Below the pieces are notes generated by a model. That model saw nothing but the letters and a program-made list of their open reading frames with translations, ran no database searches and had not been told where the DNA came from. A program made the translations under genes and the position numbers. From UBA5336 sp964492485 (GTDB lineage: Bacteria > Pseudomonadota > Alphaproteobacteria > Caulobacterales > Hyphomonadaceae): a stretch of DNA of 37,239 nucleotides. Where the stretch lies: assembly GCA_964492485.1 (NCBI GenBank), contig CAZBKM010000023.1, positions 1-37,239 of the forward strand, in the 5' to 3' direction. This document shows, one piece after another, positions 16,037-24,021 of this stretch. Position 1 is the stretch's first letter. The number at the start of each line of letters is the position of its first letter.

Positions 16037-17275
16037 TCAATCGCCGGTGCGGCGCGTGGCCTCGACCAGGACGTCCACCTGAACCTCGTCGGCGACCCAG
16101 TCTGCGGTCGGATCGCTCTGCATGCCGAGGTTCAGCGCGCTGCGCGTCAGGGTCGTCTCGCCCTCCATACGGGCGCGGTCGCCGGCAATCTCCAGGTCGA
16201 ACCGGAAGGGCACCGTGACGGTCTGGTCCTTGATGGCGAGTGTGGCATCGGCGACGTAGTCGCGCGCGCCTTCATCTTCGCGAAACGCCGACAGCGTGAC
16301 GGTGGCCGTCGGATGGTTGGAGACGTCGAACCACTCCCCCGACCTGAGCGTGTCGGTGTAGAGTTTCTTGTTCGCCTGAGCCGTGCCCGTTCGGACCGTG
16401 ACCGTGGCCCGGCTCTGAGCCAGCCGGTCGGGGTCGAAGGCTATGCTCGCCTCCCAGTCCTGGAAGGTTCCGGAATAGGGATCGCCGTCATGGATCCCGG
16501 AAAACCCGATGGACGAGGCGGCCATGTCGACCTGCCAATTGGCCTCGTCGAGCGGTGCGGCGGCCCCGTCCGATCCGCTGCCTGCGCTGGCGCCCTGAAG
16601 CGCGCTGGCCAGGACCGGCGCCCCGGCGATGGCGGCGAAGACCAGGGCGGCGCCGCCGAACGCGGCGAGGGCGCCTCGGGCCGGTTGCACCGGCGGGGCC
16701 GTGCGACCGAGGAGGCCGGGGATCATCCGCTTGAACACGCCGCCTTCGGGGCCGAGCTCATGCTTGATCGCCCCGGCCACATGCAGTCCGAGAAGACCGA
16801 TGGCCACCCAGGCCAGCTTCGAATGAATGAACTCGACCACGGCGTGGCCCGTTTCATTGGTGAGGAAGCCGACGCCCGGAATGTCCGGCCAGCTCACGAC
16901 GCCGAACAGAACGGTTGCCACGTCGAATTCGTAGGCGGTCGACACGTACAGCCAACCGGTCAGTGGCATGGCCAGCATCAGGCCGTAGAACGCCACATGC
17001 ACGCCATGCGAGAGCGTCCTTTCCCACGCCGTCATGCCTGCCGGCAGGGGTGGTGGCGGGTTGAGCACGCGCCAGACGATACGCGCCAGCGTAAGGATCA
17101 GGATGGTGATGCCGATGGATTTGTGCAACTGGTAGAGCGCTTCATTGCCATCCATGTTCCAGCCCAGCGCAATCATGCCGACAATGGCGAGGGCGATCGC
17201 CCAGTGAAGGGCGATGGCCACACCCGTGTATCGCCGGACCGGCAGGTCGCTGTCGGAGGGCGTCGCTTCCGTCAT
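16037..17275 (-). CDS. Cytochrome b561 domain fused to a YceI domain
   Basis: A two-domain membrane protein of 412 residues. The N-terminal part (about 12-190) is a four-helix bacterial cytochrome b561 with candidate haem ligands His24, His51, His151 and His165. A further hydrophobic helix (about 203-228) precedes the periplasmic YceI domain (about 247-405), a lipocalin-like fold known to bind isoprenoid quinones. The fusion suggests delivery of electrons between a bound quinone or isoprenoid and a di-haem membrane cytochrome; this is an inference. A separate secreted YceI gene lies directly upstream on the same strand, so the two may act together. The tsaC-like gene begins 31 nt downstream. 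Confidence 0.9.
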   Translation of the reverse strand: MTEATPSDSDLPVRRYTGVAIALHWAIALAIVGMIALGWNMDGNEALYQLHKSIGITILILTLARIVWRVLNPPPPLPAGMTAWERTLSHGVHVAFYGLMLAMPLTGWLYVSTAYEFDVATVLFGVVSWPDIPGVGFLTNETGHAVVEFIHSKLAWVAIGLLGLHVAGAIKHELGPEGGVFKRMIPGLLGRTAPPVQPARGALAAFGGAALVFAAIAGAPVLASALQGASAGSGSDGAAAPLDEANWQVDMAASSIGFSGIHDGDPYSGTFQDWEASIAFDPDRLAQSRATVTVRTGTAQANKKLYTDTLRSGEWFDVSNHPTATVTLSAFREDEGARDYVADATLAIKDQTVTVPFRFDLEIAGDRARMEGETTLTRSALNLGMQSDPTADWVADEVQVDVLVEATRRTGD

Positions 17276-17364
17276 TGGATCCTCGCAGTCAGGGAAGTCC
17301 GGCCAGAGTCCGCCTCCAGCCTGGCCGTTCGGTTAATGCACATCCATGGCCGACGGGGGTGCTA

Positions 17365-17462
17365 GCGCATCTTCAGCCAATGAGAGTTGGTGAAGATGCG
17401 CCAGGTCCCTGTTTTCGGGCAGTCTCTCAACGCGAACTGGTACCCACTTCGCGTGAAAATGC
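17365..17462. repeat. Mosaic palindromic repeat, modules B-A'
   Basis: Module B (17365-17401) has arms GCGCATCTTCA and TGAAGATGCGC. Module A' (about 17419-17462) contains CTCAACGCGAACTGGTACCC and ends GAAAATGC. The copy ends one nucleotide from the stop codon of the yceI gene on the minus strand, and lies between the two YceI genes. Module B differs in its loop from the other copies but keeps the arms, which supports conservation of the stem. Confidence 0.8.
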
Positions 17463-17463
17463 A

Positions 17464-18090
17464 CTACTCGTCAGCAGCTTGCAGGAATTCGCCCGAAAAC
17501 TCGACCTCCACCTCGTCGGAAATGTTCGGGACCATGGCGTTCATGCCGAACGCGCTGCGGGTGAGGGTCGTCGTGGCGGTGAAGCCGAGAAGGTCGCGGT
17601 CCCCGAACCAGGGCGTGTTCGCGGTGCCATGATAGGTGACATCCAGCGTCACCGGCTTGGTCACGCCGAGAAAGGTGAGGTCACCGGTCACCTTGCCCGT
17701 GAACTCACCGGTCATTTCCGCGCCGGTCGATACGAAGGTGATTTCGGGATACTCGCCCGAATTGAACCAGCGGGCCTCGTTTGCCAGCTCCGATTCCCAT
17801 TCCTGCTTCTTCTCGGGATCGGGATACTGGGTGTCGAGCCCGGTGGGATCGATCGTCACCGAAAGCCTCGAGGCGGTCGGGTCTTCCGGATCGAACTCCA
17901 GGGTCGCGTCGAAATCGGTGAAGTCGATGAAATACTGCGACAGCCCCATATGTTTGACCTTGGCGGTCAGGAAGGCGTGGTTCTTTTCCAGCTGGTAGGT
18001 GTCGGCGGCCACCCCTTCCAGCGTCTGCTCCGCATGGGCGCAGGCGGTGGCGAGGGTGAGGGCGGAGACGGCAGTCAGCAGCGTTCGCAT
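17464..18090 (-). CDS. Secreted YceI family protein
   Basis: A 208-residue YceI-type protein with an N-terminal signal peptide (MRTLLTAVSALTLATACAHA, probable cleavage after AHA). The start at 18090 is chosen because it begins this signal; the frame continues upstream, but without YceI character. Mature features are YQLEKNHAFLTAKVKHMG, the repeated beta strands with LEFDPEDPTASRLSV, and the end SDEVEVEFSGEF. Members bind polyisoprenoids in a lipocalin-like barrel in the periplasm. It is probably related by duplication to the YceI half of the neighbouring fusion gene. The promoter should be in the 113-nt divergent gap facing the acyl-CoA dehydrogenase gene. Confidence 0.9.
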   Translation of the reverse strand: MRTLLTAVSALTLATACAHAEQTLEGVAADTYQLEKNHAFLTAKVKHMGLSQYFIDFTDFDATLEFDPEDPTASRLSVTIDPTGLDTQYPDPEKKQEWESELANEARWFNSGEYPEITFVSTGAEMTGEFTGKVTGDLTFLGVTKPVTLDVTYHGTANTPWFGDRDLLGFTATTTLTRSAFGMNAMVPNISDEVEVEFSGEFLQAADE

Positions 18091-18203
18091 CGGTGGTCCT
18101 CCATTTGCGCGGCTACGCGGCAAAAGGTAGCGTCTCCTGTGCTGCTTGCCAGACCCTGTGTCATGTACGAGTTGGAAAAGCACCGTTTCGAGAGGAGCCC
18201 GCC

Positions 18204-19967
18204 ATGGCCTACACCGCACCCACCGACGACATTGCCTTCCTTTTGCGCAATGTCCTGGGACTGGATCGCCTGGCCGGAACACGGGCCTTTCCCGATTACG
18301 ACCCCGACCTCGTCGGACCGATCCTGGAGGAGGCCGGAAAGCTTGCCCGCGACGTGCTTGCGCCGCTCAATGGCGAGGGGGACCGGCATGGGGCGGATCT
18401 GACCGATGCCGGGGTGCGCGCGGCACCCGGCTTCGCAGCCGCCTACGCCCAGTTTCGGGATGGCGGCTGGATGGGCCTGGCGGTGCCGCAGGCGCATGGC
18501 GGGCAGGGGCTTCCCAAAGGTCTGGCGCTGGCCGTCATGGAGATGCTGCACGGCTCGAACATGGCCTTCGGTCTTTGCCCGATGCTGAGCTTCGGCGCGA
18601 TCGAGGCGCTGCTCGCCCATGGCAGTGCCGATCAGCAGGCGATGTACCTGCCGAAACTGGTGTCCGGCGAATGGACCGGCACCATGAACCTGACCGAACC
18701 ACAGGCCGGGTCCGATGTGGGCGCACTCAAGACCCGTGCCGAACCGCAGGGCGATGGCAGCTACCGGATCACCGGCCAGAAGATCTGGATCACCTGGGGC
18801 GACCATGACGTGGCGGAGAACATCATTCACCTGGTGCTCGCCCGCCTGCCCGATGCACCGGAGGGCTCCCGGGGCGTCTCGCTGTTCCTCGTGCCGAAGG
18901 TCCATGTCGGCGAGGATGGCGCCCTCGGTGAGCGGAATGCGGTCCGATGCATCGGTCTCGAGGAGAAGGTCGGTATCCACGCCTCACCCACCTGCGTGAT
19001 GGAGTATGACGGGGCCATCGGTTACCTCATCGGCGAGGAGAACAAGGGCCTCGCCTGCATGTTCACCATGATGAACTCGGCCCGACTGAATGTCGGACTG
19101 GAGGGCGTCGGGGTCGGCGAGGCCGCGTATCAGGCGGCCCTCGCCCATGCCCGGGACCGCAAGCAGGGCCGCGCGGATGGTGTCGAGGGGCCCGCACCGA
19201 TCGTGCACCATCCCGATGTTCGCCGCACGCTGGTCGAGATGCGCGCGCGCGTCATGGCCGCCCGGGCGATCTGCTATGCCTGCGGCATGGCGGCCGACCT
19301 GGCGGAAGCGGCCGACGATGAGGACGACCGTCGCGCCGCCCGCCTGCGGGAAGACCTGCTGACACCCATCGCAAAGGCCTGGTCCACCGATATGGGGGTC
19401 GACGTGGCAAGTCTGGGCGTTCAGGTGCATGGTGGCATGGGCTTCATGAACGAGACCCTCGCCGCCCAGCTGTACCGCGACAGCCGGATCGCGCCCATTT
19501 ATGAGGGCACGAACGGTATCCAGGCGATCGACCTGGTGGGCAGAAAGCTGGCCCGCGACCAGGGCGCTGCCATGCTGACCATGATCGACGAGGCGCGCGA
19601 GACGGCGCGGCGTGCCCGCAATACCAACGAGGCGGATTTCGTGGCGATGGCCGACCGTCTGGACGCGGCCGCCGAAGGGCTGATGGTCGCAACCCGCTGG
19701 ATGGTCGACACGCTGGCCACAGACCGCGCCCGCGCCCTTGCCGGGGCGACGGCCTATCTTGGCCTGGCAGGCGACGCGATCGGCGGGCGCTACCTGGTCG
19801 ACGCGGCCCTCGCCGCCCGCGAGGGGCAGGGCGCCATGGCCGATCGGATGCCGCATCTCGCACGCTACTTTGCCGATACGGCCCTGGCTGGCGTGCCTGG
19901 ACAGGTGGCGTCCGTAACCGAGGCCGGCGCGCGCGCCCTGGCTTCGGCGGATGCGGTCCTGGCCTGA
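18204..19967 (+). CDS. Large acyl-CoA dehydrogenase, DmdC-like
   Basis: An acyl-CoA dehydrogenase of 587 residues, the size of the family with an extra N-terminal helix and a C-terminal tail, which includes DmdC (3-methylmercaptopropionyl-CoA dehydrogenase) and many proteins of unknown substrate. It starts MAYTAPTDDIAFLLRNVL, the typical N-terminus. Other marks are MNLTEPQAGSDVGALKT in the flavin domain, VHGGMGFMNET, and PIYEGTNGIQAIDLVGRKL with the catalytic Glu. GAGAGG lies 9-14 nt before the ATG at 18204; the upstream open frame is not used. Without DmdB or DmdD genes nearby, the DMSP role is only one possibility; medium- or long-chain acyl-CoA oxidation is another. Confidence 0.87.
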   Translation: MAYTAPTDDIAFLLRNVLGLDRLAGTRAFPDYDPDLVGPILEEAGKLARDVLAPLNGEGDRHGADLTDAGVRAAPGFAAAYAQFRDGGWMGLAVPQAHGGQGLPKGLALAVMEMLHGSNMAFGLCPMLSFGAIEALLAHGSADQQAMYLPKLVSGEWTGTMNLTEPQAGSDVGALKTRAEPQGDGSYRITGQKIWITWGDHDVAENIIHLVLARLPDAPEGSRGVSLFLVPKVHVGEDGALGERNAVRCIGLEEKVGIHASPTCVMEYDGAIGYLIGEENKGLACMFTMMNSARLNVGLEGVGVGEAAYQAALAHARDRKQGRADGVEGPAPIVHHPDVRRTLVEMRARVMAARAICYACGMAADLAEAADDEDDRRAARLREDLLTPIAKAWSTDMGVDVASLGVQVHGGMGFMNETLAAQLYRDSRIAPIYEGTNGIQAIDLVGRKLARDQGAAMLTMIDEARETARRARNTNEADFVAMADRLDAAAEGLMVATRWMVDTLATDRARALAGATAYLGLAGDAIGGRYLVDAALAAREGQGAMADRMPHLARYFADTALAGVPGQVASVTEAGARALASADAVLA

Positions 19968-20140
19968 TCCCGTCCGCTTCCCGACGCCGACCTGGCCTGA
20001 CCGCGCCCGGCCTTTGACGGCGCACGATTTTTGCTGCAGGAGACCTGCGCCCGCTGCGCTGCAGCGGACCTTGCCTTTACCAGGCCCCAGGGTCTGCCTA
20101 AATAACGGTCACACAGATCCGCGCGGGAGGATCGCAAGAC

Positions 20141-20494
20141 ATGTTCCTGACCATGCTGAAGGCGAAGCTTCACTCCGCCACGGTCACCCAGTGCGACCTG
20201 CACTACGAGGGGTCGGTCTCGATCGACCAGGATCTGCTGGACGCGTCGGGGATCCTGCCGCATGAGCGCGTCGACATCTGGAACGTGACGAACGGTGCGC
20301 GTATCTCGACCTATGCGCTAGAAGCGCCGCGGGGATCGCGGACGATTGGTGTCAACGGAGCGGCCGCACGCCACTTCGCGGTGGGCGACACGGTCATCAT
20401 CGCGGCCTTTGCCCAGGTTGACGAGGCCCGTGCCCGCCAGCACGCACCGACGGTCGTCATTCTCGATCGCGACAACGCCATCAAGACGACCTGA
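20141..20494 (+). CDS. panD: Aspartate 1-decarboxylase (pyruvoyl-dependent)
   Basis: Makes beta-alanine from L-aspartate for pantothenate and CoA synthesis. The 117-residue proenzyme cleaves itself between Gly24 and Ser25 in HYEGSVSID, with Ser25 becoming the pyruvoyl group. The flanking blocks VTQCDLHYEGS, IDIWNVTNG-like VDIWNVTNGARISTYA, and SRTIGVNGAAARHFAVGD match the family closely. The start aligns with E. coli PanD, and GGGAGGA lies 10-16 nt upstream. It stands apart from the other pan genes. The 173-nt gap before it holds an inverted repeat around CTGCAG (20033-20065) but no clear promoter. Confidence 0.95.
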   Translation: MFLTMLKAKLHSATVTQCDLHYEGSVSIDQDLLDASGILPHERVDIWNVTNGARISTYALEAPRGSRTIGVNGAAARHFAVGDTVIIAAFAQVDEARARQHAPTVVILDRDNAIKTT

Positions 20495-20567
20495 CGGCCC
20501 ATACGCCTGGCCGCCTTCCTCTGCGGTCGCTCTCCCCAGCCTTGTCGAAGCCTGCTAGGCGAGCGGA

Positions 20568-21467
20568 ATGGTCTTCCGCGATTTCGCCCTTCTGTTCTGC
20601 GTGTGCCTGGTCTGGGGCCTGAACCTGGTCGTGACGCGCTACGTGGTCGGGGTCGAGGGGGTGCCGCCGATCTTTTTCGCTGGCGTCCGTTTCCTCGGCA
20701 TCGCCCTGGTCCTTCTGCCCTTCCTGCGCCCCTTGCCCGACAATCTTTCGATGATGTTCGCCATCGCCATGTGTATCGGCGCGGCACACTTCGCCCTTCT
20801 GTTCATCGGTCTTGCCATGGCCGATGCCAGCGCCGTGGCCGTGGTCGGCCAGCTTGGCGTGCCGTTCTCCACCTTGCTGTCCATGGTGTTCCTGGGCGAG
20901 CGGGTGGGCTGGCGGCGTGGGCTGGGGATTACCCTTGCCTTTGCCGGCGCGGTGCTGATTGCGTTCGAACCAGGTCAGTTCGAGCTGTCCTTTGGCCTCA
21001 TCTATGTGGTGGCCTCGGCCTTTATCGGTGCGGCGGGCGGGATCCTGATGAAGCGCGTGACGCCCGTGTCGGCCTTCCGCATGCAGGCCTGGGTCGGACT
21101 GTTTTCCTTTGCGCCGCTTCTGGTGTTCTCCTTCCTGATCGAGCGCGGCCAGATCGGCAGCTATGTGGGCGGCGGCTGGCCGGTCTGGCTTGCGACGGTC
21201 TTTGCGGTGCTGGGCGTGTCGATCTTCGGCCATGGCGGCTTCTATTCGCTCATCAAGAAGTATGACGTGTCGCTGCTCTCGCCGTTGACCCTGATGACGC
21301 CGATCTGGGGGGTCGTGTTCGGGATCGTGCTGCTCGGCGAAGCGCTGACGCCCAGCCTCGTCGTGGGTGCAGCCGTGTCTCTGACCGGCGTCCTGATCAT
21401 CGCGGTGCGTCGCAATCGGGTCCTGCCCGAGGCAGCAATCGTCCGGAAGCTCACGGGGCAATCGTGA
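20568..21467 (+). CDS. EamA/DMT family membrane transporter
   Basis: A 299-residue integral membrane protein of the drug/metabolite transporter superfamily with about ten predicted membrane helices in two EamA repeats. It begins in the first helix (LLFCVCLVWGLNLVVTRYVV); the first repeat ends near VFLGERVGWRRGLGI, and the second carries LLSPLTLMTPIWGVVFGIVLLGEALTPSLVVG, the typical end-of-repeat pattern. Such proteins export amino acids, nucleosides or other metabolites; the substrate cannot be read from the sequence. Its stop overlaps the next gene start as TGATG, so it is probably cotranscribed with the amidase gene. Confidence 0.87.
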   Translation: MVFRDFALLFCVCLVWGLNLVVTRYVVGVEGVPPIFFAGVRFLGIALVLLPFLRPLPDNLSMMFAIAMCIGAAHFALLFIGLAMADASAVAVVGQLGVPFSTLLSMVFLGERVGWRRGLGITLAFAGAVLIAFEPGQFELSFGLIYVVASAFIGAAGGILMKRVTPVSAFRMQAWVGLFSFAPLLVFSFLIERGQIGSYVGGGWPVWLATVFAVLGVSIFGHGGFYSLIKKYDVSLLSPLTLMTPIWGVVFGIVLLGEALTPSLVVGAAVSLTGVLIIAVRRNRVLPEAAIVRKLTGQS

Positions 21468-22159
21468 TGCGGATCGTTGAACGGCCGAGCCCCAACCACG
21501 ACGCCCGCCAGAGGGTGCTGGACATGCTGGTGCTGCACTATACCGGAATGGAAACCGGCGAGGCGGCGCTCGCCCGACTGTGCGACCCGGCGGCCAAGGT
21601 CTCGGCCCACTATCTCGTTCGGGAGGACGGCGTCATCGTCGCAATGGTGCCCGAAGACCGGCGCGCCTGGCATGCCGGCGTTTCCCGTTGGCAGGGTGAC
21701 GACGATCTCAACTCCCGCGCCATCGGGGTCGAGATCGTCAATGGCGGACATGACTTTCCCGACACGCAGGGCCGACTGCCAGCTTATCCGGACATCCAGA
21801 TTCGCGCTGTGATGTCGCTGTGCGAGGCGATCCTTCAGCGCTGGCCCATCCCGTCGACGCGCATCGTCGGACATTCCGACATCGCGCCGACGCGCAAGCG
21901 CGATCCGGGCGAGCATTTTCCCTGGCAACGGCTGGCCGGGCGGGGCATCGGTCTCTGGCCACATGTTCAGGCAACCCCGCTGGAGGGGGACTATGGTCCG
22001 GCGCTGTCGGCCATCGGGTATGACACGTCAGACCTGCCAGCGGCCTTGAACGCCTTCCAGCGCAGGTTCGTGCCTCACCGGCTGGACCAGGGCCCCTGCG
22101 CGGAGACCAGGTCGTGGCTGGCTGCGGTTGCGGCGCTCTATGAGTCCGTGCCGGACTGA
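21467..22159 (+). CDS. N-acetylmuramoyl-L-alanine amidase (amidase_2 family, AmpD/AmiD-like)
   Basis: A zinc amidase of 230 residues that should cut the bond between MurNAc (or anhydroMurNAc) and the stem peptide, probably in peptidoglycan recycling. Visible motifs are VLHYTG with a zinc His at residue 24, WHAG, IGVEIVNGG, VGHSDIAPTRKRDPGEHFPW and a C-terminal region (about 150-230) like the peptidoglycan-binding part of AmiD. No signal peptide is visible, which favours a cytoplasmic, AmpD-like role even though the length is closer to AmiD. A GTG three bases earlier is an alternative start. Its 3' end overlaps that of the converging yihY gene by 22 nt. Confidence 0.9.
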   Translation: MRIVERPSPNHDARQRVLDMLVLHYTGMETGEAALARLCDPAAKVSAHYLVREDGVIVAMVPEDRRAWHAGVSRWQGDDDLNSRAIGVEIVNGGHDFPDTQGRLPAYPDIQIRAVMSLCEAILQRWPIPSTRIVGHSDIAPTRKRDPGEHFPWQRLAGRGIGLWPHVQATPLEGDYGPALSAIGYDTSDLPAALNAFQRRFVPHRLDQGPCAETRSWLAAVAALYESVPD

Positions 22160-23064
22160 AACGGATCGTCGCCGGATACATTCGCTGATGGGGTGCGGCC
22201 CATGACCGTGCGGGACCACTCCACCGACAGGGCTGCACCCAGCAGCAGGGCGCTGACCGTCGCGATCAGCCAGATGAAACCGAGGATCACCGACGCCAGC
22301 GCCCCATAGACCGTGTCGAGCACGCTGAAGCGCAGGTAGAGCTGGAACAGCCAGGTCACGAACAGCCAGACCCCGGCGCCTGCGGCCGCGCCTGCCACCA
22401 TGGCCCATCCGCTGGCCACCCGCCCGCGCAGGGACAGGGCGATCAGCAGGTAGAAGATCAGGAAGCTGGCCACCCATTTCGTGATCCACAGGCTGGAGGC
22501 GAGACCGGCAATGTTCGCTGCCAGGTCGCCCGCCGGTCCGCCCATGCCCTGGCGCACGATCGTCATCACCAATTGTGCCGCCCCCAGGAGCCACACCAGA
22601 AGAACCAGAAGCGCGGTCATGAGGAGCGACATGCTCTGGAACCGCAGAATGCCGCTGCGCTTGTTGCTGTCCGACAGCATGCGGATGCCCGTGATGGCGG
22701 CCTTGGCGCCCGAACTCGCCGTATAGGTCACGATCAGCAGGGCCACCACGGCCCGGAAGGTCAGGCCCTGTGGGGTCAGCGCCTGTATGACCCCCAGCTC
22801 CGTTGCGTCGAGGGGTTCCACATTCGTGCTCAGGATCTGCTGGATCGAACCGGCGATCTGGGTGCTGAGTTCGGCTGGAAGCAATGCGATCAGCAAGGTC
22901 AGCGTCAGATAGATGAGCGGGAAGACCGAGAACAGCGCGTAGAAGGCGATCCCGCCGGTCACCATGCGGACTTCCGGTTGCGACAGGCGCACGATGGCAT
23001 GCCAGACCGGCAGCACGATCCATGTCATCCAGGCGGGCCGAGGGTGCGGTCCGGGTTGGGGCAT
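22138..23064 (-). CDS. YihY/BrkB family inner-membrane protein
   Basis: An integral membrane protein of about 308 residues with six predicted membrane helices and the family opening VRMVTGGIAFYALFSVFPL. Its role is unknown; older names call the family ribonuclease BN or virulence factor BrkB, but E. coli RNase BN activity belongs to another protein. The frame is open to 23448, but that extension runs antisense through rnpB, so I place the start at 23064 (MPQPGPHPRP); the Met at 23028 (MTWIVLPVW) is also possible. The C-terminus (NVSGDDPFQSG) overlaps the amidase gene tail. Confidence 0.85.
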   Translation of the reverse strand: MPQPGPHPRPAWMTWIVLPVWHAIVRLSQPEVRMVTGGIAFYALFSVFPLIYLTLTLLIALLPAELSTQIAGSIQQILSTNVEPLDATELGVIQALTPQGLTFRAVVALLIVTYTASSGAKAAITGIRMLSDSNKRSGILRFQSMSLLMTALLVLLVWLLGAAQLVMTIVRQGMGGPAGDLAANIAGLASSLWITKWVASFLIFYLLIALSLRGRVASGWAMVAGAAAGAGVWLFVTWLFQLYLRFSVLDTVYGALASVILGFIWLIATVSALLLGAALSVEWSRTVMGRTPSANVSGDDPFQSGTDS

Positions 23065-23083
23065 TTGCGGTATCCTGGCCAGG

Positions 23084-23112
23084 TTCCGTTCGAGGGTCTC
23101 TAGCGCTATATA
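23084..23112 (+). promoter_or_regulatory. Candidate rnpB promoter
   Basis: A TTCCGT (23084-23089) and CTATAT (23106-23111), 16 nt apart, lie 7 nt before the start of the RNase P RNA. The -10 fits a housekeeping promoter and the -35 fits loosely. Position is the main support. Confidence 0.45.
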
Positions 23113-23118
23113 GGAGGC

Positions 23119-23487
23119 CTCGACCAGATGGCCGGGCAGCCGCTGCACGCAAGTGTGGAGGAAAGTCCGGGCTCCCTGGAGACAAGGCGGCGGGTAACGC
23201 CCGCCCGGCGTGAGCCGAGGGAAAGTGCCACAGAGAGCAGACCGCCCCGGACTGTCCGGGGTAAGGGTGAAAGGGTGGGGTAAGAGCCCACCGCGCGACC
23301 CGCAAGGGAAGCGGCACGGTAAACCCCGCCTGGAGCAAGACCGAATAGGGGGCACATGACGGGCCGTCTCCAGCCCAGTGCCCCGGGTGTGTCGCAAGAG
23401 GCGTGTCGCGAGGCGCGTCCCAGATGAATGGCTGCCCCATCGGGTCACCGATGGACAGAACCCGGCTTACAGGCCATCTGGTCGAGC
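23119..23487 (+). ncRNA. rnpB: RNase P RNA, bacterial type A
   Basis: The catalytic RNA of RNase P, which removes 5' leaders from tRNA precursors. The ends pair in helix P1: CTCGACCAGATGGCC at the 5' side with GGCCATCTGGTCGAG at the 3' side. Universally conserved core blocks are GAGGAAAGTCCGGGC (23158-23172), CCACAGAGAGCAGACCGCC (23228-23246), the region GGCACGGTAAACCCCGCC to GACCGAATAGGG, and ACAGAACCCGGCTTAC (about 23455-23470) just before P1 closes. The length of about 369 nt fits the A-type. Its last base touches the stop codon of the TIR gene on the other strand. The exact 3' end cannot be set from the sequence. Confidence 0.95.
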
Positions 23488-23987
23488 TATTTCTTCCCGA
23501 ACAGCCGCGAGAAGAAGCCGCCCCCGCCGAGGCTGGACAGGTCGGCAGCCTCGATGTTGCCGCCGGTCTGGCGGGTTTCTCGCGGCGCCTGTCGGGGCTG
23601 ACCCGCGCCCAGGACCGCAAGCAGCCGCTGGTAGCCCGCCTCGCGATCACCCGTCATGTCGATGATCTGAACGCCCGCGAGCTGGTAGGCCATGGCGTCG
23701 GGCACGGTCACCGCGCCGAACTGGATTGGGACGATGCGCGCAGGCGAGTCCTGGGCGATGTCGAGCTCGCGCCGGACATTGTCCGAGGCGGCGGAGTCGG
23801 CCGTCAGGACCAGCAGGACGACGTCCGCCGCGTTGATCGCCTTGACGATGGTGGCCCGCCACTGGGCGCCCCCGTCTATCCCCTCCCGGTCGATCCAGGC
23901 GCTGTGACCATCCTCGGCCAGACGCGCCACGAGGCTGTCGACGGTTCGGCTGTCGCGTCGCGAATAGCTGACGAAGAGAGTGGCCAT
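23487..23987 (-). CDS. TIR domain protein with an amphipathic C-terminal tail
   Basis: A 166-residue protein whose first 125 residues form a TIR domain: FVSYSRRD at 5-12, WIDREGIDGGAQWRATIVKAI at 31-51, VVLLVLTADSAASDNVRRELDIA at 56-78. Glu74 in RREL lies where the catalytic Glu of NAD-consuming TIR enzymes is found, so hydrolysis or signalling from NAD+ is possible but unproven. After a Pro/Gln-rich linker the protein ends GGGGFFSRLFGKK, which resembles short amphipathic membrane-binding tails; this is an inference. GGGAGG lies before the start. It follows the PH-like membrane protein gene after 34 nt on the same strand, so the two form a likely operon. A role in defence or stress signalling is possible. 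Confidence 0.88.
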   Translation of the reverse strand: MATLFVSYSRRDSRTVDSLVARLAEDGHSAWIDREGIDGGAQWRATIVKAINAADVVLLVLTADSAASDNVRRELDIAQDSPARIVPIQFGAVTVPDAMAYQLAGVQIIDMTGDREAGYQRLLAVLGAGQPRQAPRETRQTGGNIEAADLSSLGGGGFFSRLFGKK

Positions 23988-24021
23988 GGGAGCCTCCCGG
24001 CAATGCGTCTGGCGAGACCGC

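Noticed and set aside
23065..23448. N-terminal extension of the YihY protein to 436 residues
   Set aside because: The extension runs antisense through the conserved RNase P RNA core; the shorter start gives a normal family length.
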